A stretch of DNA of 64,000 nt. Source: Streptomyces ambofaciens ATCC 23877. GTDB lineage: Bacteria > Actinomycetota > Actinomycetes > Streptomycetales > Streptomycetaceae. The notes beneath the pieces are model-generated. The model ran no database searches. It had not been told where the DNA came from and saw only the letters and a program-made list of their open reading frames with translations. Positions within the stretch are counted from its first letter, which is position 1; the number at the start of each line of letters is the position of its first letter. Of this stretch, positions 59,296 to 64,000 are shown piece by piece. The stretch covers positions 4,017,001-4,081,000 of the forward strand of contig NZ_CP012382.1 in assembly GCF_001267885.1 (NCBI RefSeq). Direction: 5' to 3'. The translations under genes and the position numbers were made by a program.

Positions 59296-60447
59296 ATGAC
59301 GGTCATGGAGCAGCGGGGCGCTTACCGGCCCACACCGCCGCCCGCCTGGCAGCCCCGTACCGACCCCGCGCCGCTGCTGCCCGACGCGGAGCCGTACCGC
59401 GTCCTCGGCACGGAGGCCGCCGGGCAGGCCGACCCCGACCTGCTGCGCACGCTGTACGCCCGGCTGGTCAGCGGCCGGCGGTACAACGCGCAGGCGACGG
59501 CACTGACCAAGCAGGGCCGACTGGCCGTCTACCCGTCCAGCACCGGCCAGGAGGCCTGCGAGGTCGCCGCCGCGCTGGCCCTCGAGGAGCGCGACTGGCT
59601 CTTCCCCAGCTACCGCGACACGCTCGCCGTCGTCGCCCGCGGCGTCGACCCCGTCGAGGCGCTCACGCTCCTGCGCGGCGACTGGCACACCGGCTACGAC
59701 CCCTACGAGCACCGGGTCGCCCCCCTGTCCACCCCGCTCGCCACCCAGTTGCCGCACGCCGTGGGCCTCGCGCACGCCGCCCGCCTCAAGGGCGACGACG
59801 TGGTCGCGCTGGCCATGGTCGGCGACGGCGGCACCAGCGAGGGCGACTTCCACGAGGCGCTGAACTTCGCCGCCGTCTGGCAGGCCCCGGTCGTCTTCCT
59901 CGTGCAGAACAACGGCTTCGCGATCTCCGTCCCGCTCGCCAAGCAGACCGCCGCCCCGTCGCTGGCCCACAAGGCCGTCGGCTACGGGATGCCCGGCCGC
60001 CTGGTCGACGGCAACGACGCCGCCGCCGTGCACGAGGTCCTCTCCGACGCCGTACGCCACGCGCGCGCGGGTGGCGGCCCGACCCTGGTGGAGGCGGTGA
60101 CGTACCGCGTCGAGGCGCACACCAACGCCGACGACGCCACGCGGTACCGGGGCGACGCCGAGGTGGAGACCTGGCGCCGGCACGACCCGATCGATCTTCT
60201 CCAGCGGGAGCTGACCGAGCGCGGCCTGCTCGACGAGGACGGAGTCCGGGCCGCCCGCGAGGACGCCGAGACCATGGCCGCCGACCTGCGCGCCCGGATG
60301 AACCAGGACCCGCGGCTGGATCCGATGGACCTGTTCGCCCACGTCTACGCCGAGCCCACCCCGCAGCTGCGCGAGCAGCGGGACCTGCTGCGCGCGGAGC
60401 TGGCGGCGGAGGCCGAGTCCGGGGCGGCCGAAGGGGGGCACCGATGA
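59296..60447 (+). CDS. bkdA: Branched-chain 2-oxoacid dehydrogenase E1 alpha subunit
   Basis: The 383-residue E1-alpha decarboxylates branched-chain 2-oxoacids using thiamine diphosphate. The ThDP motif GDGGTSEGDFHEALNFAAVW (~177-196) ends in LVQNN, and YRVEAHTNADDATRYR is the conserved phosphorylation-loop region of BCKDH E1-alpha. Start ATG 59296 follows a strong GAGGAGG; the open frame from 59239 overlaps the promoter. In Streptomyces this complex yields isobutyryl-, isovaleryl- and 2-methylbutyryl-CoA primers for branched fatty acids and polyketides. The stop overlaps bkdB (60444-60447). Confidence 0.95.
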   Translation: MTVMEQRGAYRPTPPPAWQPRTDPAPLLPDAEPYRVLGTEAAGQADPDLLRTLYARLVSGRRYNAQATALTKQGRLAVYPSSTGQEACEVAAALALEERDWLFPSYRDTLAVVARGVDPVEALTLLRGDWHTGYDPYEHRVAPLSTPLATQLPHAVGLAHAARLKGDDVVALAMVGDGGTSEGDFHEALNFAAVWQAPVVFLVQNNGFAISVPLAKQTAAPSLAHKAVGYGMPGRLVDGNDAAAVHEVLSDAVRHARAGGGPTLVEAVTYRVEAHTNADDATRYRGDAEVETWRRHDPIDLLQRELTERGLLDEDGVRAAREDAETMAADLRARMNQDPRLDPMDLFAHVYAEPTPQLREQRDLLRAELAAEAESGAAEGGHR

Positions 60448-61448
60448 CGACCGTCGCCGCCAAGCCGGCCACCATGGCGCAGGCCCTCACGCGCGCGCTG
60501 CGCGACGCCATGGCCGCCGACCCGGGCGTGCACGTCCTGGGCGAGGACGTGGGCGCCCTCGGAGGCGTCTTCCGGGTCACCGACGGACTGGCCGCGGAGT
60601 TCGGCGAGGACCGCTGCACGGACACCCCGCTCGCCGAGGCCGGCATCCTCGGCACGGCGGTCGGCATGGCGATGTACGGGCTGCGCCCGGTCGTGGAGAT
60701 GCAGTTCGACGCCTTCGCCTACCCGGCGTTCGAGCAGGTCGTCAGCCATGTCACCAAGATGCGCAACCGCACGCGCGGCAAGATGCCCCTGCCGCTGACC
60801 ATCCGCGTCCCCTACGGCGGCGGCATCGGCGGCGTCGAGCACCACAGCGACTCGTCCGAGGCGTACTACATGGCGACTCCGGGGCTCCATGTCGTCACGC
60901 CCGCGACCGTCGCCGACGCCTACGGGCTGCTGCGCGCGTCCATCGCCTCCGACGACCCGGTGGTCTTCCTCGAACCCAAGCGCCTGTACTGGTCGAAGGA
61001 CGCCTGGAACCCTCAGGAGCCGGCACCCGTTGAGCCGATAGGCCGCGCGGTGGTGCGGCGCCCCGGCCGGAGCGCCACACTCATCACGTACGGGCCGTCG
61101 CTGGTCGTCTGCATGGAGGCGGCCGAGGCGGCCCGGGCCGAGGGCTGGGACCTCGAAGTCGTCGATCTGCGCTCCCTGGTGCCGTTCGACGACGAGACGG
61201 TGTGCGCTTCGGTGCGGCGGACGGGACGCGCGGTCGTCGTCCACGAGTCGGGTTCCTTCGGGGGCCCGGGCGGGGAGATCGCGGCCCGGGTCACGGAGCG
61301 CTGCTTCCACCACCTGGAGGCGCCGGTGCTGCGTGTGGCCGGGTTCGACATCCCGTATCCGCCGCCGATGCTGGAGCGTCACCACCTGCCCGGTGTGGAC
61401 CGGATCCTGGACGCCGTGGGGCGCCTGCAGTGGGAGGCCGAAAGCTGA
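60444..61448 (+). CDS. bkdB: Branched-chain 2-oxoacid dehydrogenase E1 beta subunit
   Basis: 334 residues with the E1-beta signatures VLGEDVGALGGVFRVTDGL, DTPLAEAGILGTAVGMAMYG, VEMQFDAFAYPAFEQVVSHV, PYGGGIGGVEHHSDSSEAYY and VDLRSLVPFD. It pairs with BkdA to form the alpha2-beta2 E1. ATG overlaps the bkdA stop; its TGA overlaps the bkdC ATG by one base (61448), so all three cistrons are coupled. Confidence 0.95.
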   Translation: MTTVAAKPATMAQALTRALRDAMAADPGVHVLGEDVGALGGVFRVTDGLAAEFGEDRCTDTPLAEAGILGTAVGMAMYGLRPVVEMQFDAFAYPAFEQVVSHVTKMRNRTRGKMPLPLTIRVPYGGGIGGVEHHSDSSEAYYMATPGLHVVTPATVADAYGLLRASIASDDPVVFLEPKRLYWSKDAWNPQEPAPVEPIGRAVVRRPGRSATLITYGPSLVVCMEAAEAARAEGWDLEVVDLRSLVPFDDETVCASVRRTGRAVVVHESGSFGGPGGEIAARVTERCFHHLEAPVLRVAGFDIPYPPPMLERHHLPGVDRILDAVGRLQWEAES

Positions 61449-62926
61449 TGGCACAGGTGCTGGAGTTCAAGCTCCCCGACCTCGGTGAGGGGCTCACCGA
61501 GGCGGAGATCGTCCGCTGGCTGGTCGAGGTCGGTGACGTCGTCGCCGTCGACCAGCCGGTCGTCGAGGTCGAGACGGCCAAGGCGATGGTCGAGGTGCCC
61601 TGCCCCTACGGCGGCGTGGTCACCGCCCGCTTCGGCGAGGAGGGCGCGGAGCTGCCCGTCGGGGCGCCGCTGCTGACGGTGGCGGTGGGCGAGAGCGCCG
61701 CCGACCGTCCGGCCCGGGACCCGGGCACGGGCGGCGAGGCGGCGGAGGCGGCACGAGGGGCGGACACGGGGGCCGGGGAGCCGAAGGCCGGCGAGTCCAG
61801 GAGTGAGGGCTCGGGCAACGTCCTCGTCGGGTACGGCACCTCCGAGGCGCCCGCGCGCCGGCGCCGGGTCCGGGTGGACCGGCAGGCGTCCCCCGCGGCG
61901 GGCGGAGGGGCGAACGGCCGGGACCGCGGGGCCGATCCGGCCGCGGAGGGCCCCGTCCCCGTGATCTCCCCGCTGGTGCGCAGGCTGGCCCGGCAGCACG
62001 ACCTGGACCTGCGCGAACTGACCGGCTCCGGCCCCGAGGGACTGATCCTGCGGGCGGACGTGGAGTACGCGCTGCGCGCCGCCGCCGCGCAGGGCGGCCG
62101 TACGGCGGGCCAGGAGGACGGGACGCGGGCGGCAGGCGCGGGGCGCACTCCGGCCGGCCTCGCGTCTTCCGCCTCCTCCGCGTCCTCCGCGCCCGTCACG
62201 ACCGTGGCGTCCTCCGCGTCCTCCGCGGCGCGGTCGGGTGGCATCCGCACCCCGCTCAGGGGCGTCCGCGGCGCCGTCGCCGACAAGCTCTCCCGCAGTC
62301 GGCGTGAGATCCCGGACGCGACCTGCTGGGTCGACGCCGACGCGACCGAGCTGATGCGGGCGCGCACCGCGATGAACGCCGCCGGCGGGCCGAAGATCTC
62401 CCTCGTCGCCCTGCTGGCCCGGATCTGCACGGCCGCGCTGGCCCGCTTCCCCGAGCTGAACTCCACGGTCGACACCGAGGCCAGGGAGATCGTCCAACTC
62501 GACCAGGTCCACCTCGGTTTCGCCGCCCAGACGGACCGAGGGCTGGTCGTGCCGGTCGTCCGGGACGCGCACGCGCGCGACGCCGAGGCGCTCACCTCGG
62601 AGTTCGCCCGGCTGACCGAGGCGGCCCGGGCGGGTCGGCTGACGCCCGGCGAAGTGACCGGTGGCACCTTCACGTTGAACAACTACGGCGTGTTCGGTGT
62701 CGACGGGTCCACACCGATTGTCAACCATCCCGAGGCCGCGATGCTCGGCGTCGGCCGCATCGTCCCCAAGCCGTGGGTGCACGAGGGCGAGTTGGCGGTG
62801 CGTCAGGTCGTCCAGCTGTCGCTGACCTTCGATCACCGGGTGTGCGACGGCGGCACGGCGGGCGGTTTCCTGCGATACGTGGCGGACTGCGTGGAACAGC
62901 CGGCGGTGCTCCTGCGCACGCTGTGA
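61448..62926 (+). CDS. bkdC: Dihydrolipoyl acyltransferase E2 of the branched-chain complex
   Basis: 492 residues: an N-terminal lipoyl domain (~3-78) with lipoyl-Lys45 in VETAKAMVEV, a disordered linker, a peripheral subunit-binding domain (~172-209; ISPLVRRLARQHDLDLREL), an Ala/Ser-rich linker with ASSASSA repeats, and the catalytic domain (~265-492) ending in the CoA acyltransferase motif FDHRVCDGG. E2 forms the complex core and makes the acyl-CoA. E3 is not encoded here and would be shared from another locus. Confidence 0.95.
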   Translation: MAQVLEFKLPDLGEGLTEAEIVRWLVEVGDVVAVDQPVVEVETAKAMVEVPCPYGGVVTARFGEEGAELPVGAPLLTVAVGESAADRPARDPGTGGEAAEAARGADTGAGEPKAGESRSEGSGNVLVGYGTSEAPARRRRVRVDRQASPAAGGGANGRDRGADPAAEGPVPVISPLVRRLARQHDLDLRELTGSGPEGLILRADVEYALRAAAAQGGRTAGQEDGTRAAGAGRTPAGLASSASSASSAPVTTVASSASSAARSGGIRTPLRGVRGAVADKLSRSRREIPDATCWVDADATELMRARTAMNAAGGPKISLVALLARICTAALARFPELNSTVDTEAREIVQLDQVHLGFAAQTDRGLVVPVVRDAHARDAEALTSEFARLTEAARAGRLTPGEVTGGTFTLNNYGVFGVDGSTPIVNHPEAAMLGVGRIVPKPWVHEGELAVRQVVQLSLTFDHRVCDGGTAGGFLRYVADCVEQPAVLLRTL

Positions 62927-63006
62927 CACCGGTGCCGACGCGCACCCTCTGATCGCGCGTGCTCCCCCGCGTTCCCTGTGATCGAGCAGGGACGCATACT
63001 CAGGGG

Positions 63007-63972
63007 GTGACCGCGTACGAGCCCACCGGTGAACCCGGCGCCGGCCCCGGACCCGCGCCGGGCCCGGCGTCCGCCGGGTACGACGCCGTCGTGCTCGCGG
63101 GCGGGGCCGCCCGGCGGCTCGGCGGCGCGGACAAGCCGGGTCTCCGCGTGGGCGGACGCGCGCTGCTGGACCGCGTGCTCGCCGCCTGCGCCGGAGCGCG
63201 GACCACCGTCGTCGTCGCCGGACCACGGCCCACCGCACGGCCGGTGACCTGGGCCCGCGAGGACCCGCCCGGCGGCGGGCCGCTCGCCGCCCTGGCCGCC
63301 GGACTGGGTCACACCTCGGCGGAGCACGTGCTGGTGCTCTCCGCCGACCTGCCGTTCCTCGCCGAGCCCACCGTCGGACACCTGCTGTCGGCGCTCGCCG
63401 CCGGCGACGTCGACGGTGTGCTGCTCACCGACGCCGACGGCCGCGACCAGCCCCTCGTCGCGGCCTACCGCGCGCGGGCGCTGCGCCGCGAACTGGCCGC
63501 GCTCACCCGGGACGGAGCGGATCTCAGCGGCCTGCCCCTGCGCCGCCTGACCGGCGCCCTCCGCCTCACCCGCGTTCCGGACGCCGTCGCGTCCTTCGAC
63601 TGCGACACCTGGGACGACATCGCCACCGCAAGGGCACGCATCAGGGAGCATGGTCACGTGTTGGATGAATGGATCTCCGCAGCCAAGGACGAGTTGGGCA
63701 TCGACCTCGAGGTCGACACACACCTCCTGCTCGACCTCGCCCGGGACGCCGCCCACGGTGTGGCCAGGCCCGCGGCCCCGCTGACCACCTTCCTGGTCGG
63801 GTACGCGGCCGGGCGGACCGGAGGGGGCCCCGAGGCCGTCGCCGAAGCCGCCCGCAAGGCCGCGGCCCTCGCCCAGCGCTGGGCCGAGGAGGCCGCCTCC
63901 GCGTCCGCCCCCGCCGCGGGCCGGCCCGACGTGGCGTCCGACGCCGCCCCCGACACCCGCCCGGACGCGTGA
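63007..63972 (+). CDS. MobA-like nucleotidyltransferase fused to a DUF6457 domain
   Basis: 321 residues from GTG 63007. The N-terminal ~200 residues match molybdenum cofactor guanylyltransferase-like NTP transferases: VVLAGGAARRLGGADKPGL (28-46), REDPPGGGPLAALAAGL and the metal-binding SADLPFL (Asp114). From ~220 a helical domain begins (VLDEWISAAKDELGIDLEVD, then LLLDLARDAAHGVARPAAPL), which I recognise as DUF6457-like. There is no clear ribosome binding site. A CATACT at 62995-63000 would place transcription start near the GTG, so the mRNA may be leaderless. The stop overlaps the next start. Confidence 0.85.
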   Translation: MTAYEPTGEPGAGPGPAPGPASAGYDAVVLAGGAARRLGGADKPGLRVGGRALLDRVLAACAGARTTVVVAGPRPTARPVTWAREDPPGGGPLAALAAGLGHTSAEHVLVLSADLPFLAEPTVGHLLSALAAGDVDGVLLTDADGRDQPLVAAYRARALRRELAALTRDGADLSGLPLRRLTGALRLTRVPDAVASFDCDTWDDIATARARIREHGHVLDEWISAAKDELGIDLEVDTHLLLDLARDAAHGVARPAAPLTTFLVGYAAGRTGGGPEAVAEAARKAAALAQRWAEEAASASAPAAGRPDVASDAAPDTRPDA

Positions 63973-64000
63973 TGGCCTCCCCCGGCACACGGGCGGACGA
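63972..64000 (+). CDS. Start of a further gene, possibly molybdopterin-related (partial)
   Basis: An ATG at 63972 overlaps the previous TGA (TGATG) and reads MASPGTRAD before the window ends. Coupling to a MobA-like gene suggests a molybdenum cofactor gene such as moeA, but nine codons cannot confirm this. Confidence 0.45.

Noticed and set aside
61379..63238. Minus-strand frame of 619 codons opposite bkdC and the MobA-like gene
   Set aside because: It spans two real genes and their spacer, so it is a composition artefact.

Overview
The window is very GC-rich and carries the replication-origin neighbourhood of an actinomycete, almost certainly a Streptomyces close to S. coelicolor/S. lividans. 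The gene order parA-rsmG-jag-yidC-yidD-rnpA-rpmH / dnaA-oriC-dnaN-gnd-recF-dciA-gyrB-gyrA, the roughly 1.1 kb dnaA-dnaN spacer full of Streptomyces-type DnaA boxes (TTGTCCACA), the very long DnaA domain II, two perfect parS sites (GTTTCACGTGAAAC), crgA, tandem class E sortases and a bkd cluster all fit. I see no insertion sequence, prophage, CRISPR array or rRNA operon.

Layout. 1-4 kb, minus strand: the N-terminus of parA, a parS site, rsmG, jag (khpB), yidC, yidD, rnpA, rpmH. 4-17 kb, plus strand: dnaA, oriC (about 19 DnaA boxes, 6.69-7.24 kb), dnaN, a 6-phosphogluconate dehydrogenase, recF, a dciA-like gene, gyrB, gyrA and a DUF3566 membrane protein, then tRNA-Ile(GAT). 17.4-29.8 kb lies between tRNA-Ile and tRNA-Ala and is accessory: a DUF1330 protein, a 1373-residue HTH/STAND ATPase/one-TM/14-WD40 protein, a [3Fe-4S] ferredoxin, an FkbM methyltransferase, a family 2 glycosyltransferase, secreted proteins, a DLW-39 microprotein, a Ser/Thr kinase and an XRE-like regulator. 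In mycobacteria the two tRNA genes are neighbours, so this is a lineage-specific expansion.

30-47 kb resembles the mycobacterial ppiA-crgA-trpG-pknB-pbpA-rodA-pstP-fhaB-fhaA-leuT order: a cis-prenyltransferase, a second parS, DUF5324, a cyclophilin, a zinc-finger rhomboid, a DnaA-box cluster, crgA, DUF881, a 53-residue membrane protein, a pabA/trpG glutaminase, two class E sortases, then on the minus strand pknB, pbpA, a rodA-family gene, pstP, fhaB and fhaA, ending at tRNA-Leu(CAG). Together these link phospho-signalling (PknB/PstP/FHA) to septal and lateral wall synthesis (CrgA, PbpA, RodA) and to surface protein anchoring (sortases).

47-64 kb is metabolic: an intradiol dioxygenase fused to a chitin/cellulose-binding module, DUF2252, a J-domain-like protein, a rhodanese, DUF5819 plus an HTTM membrane protein, a SpoU methyltransferase, paaN divergent from a 3-hydroxyacyl-CoA dehydrogenase and its TetR regulator, an Lrp regulator divergent from the branched-chain 2-oxoacid dehydrogenase operon bkdABC, and a MobA-like/DUF6457 fusion followed by the first codons of another gene. 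Nearly identical TetR-type palindromes sit in the paaN/dehydrogenase spacer and upstream of bkdA, suggesting one shared regulator. Most starts were chosen from Shine-Dalgarno motifs, stop/start overlaps and family length; domain assignments rest on reading motifs, not on database searches.
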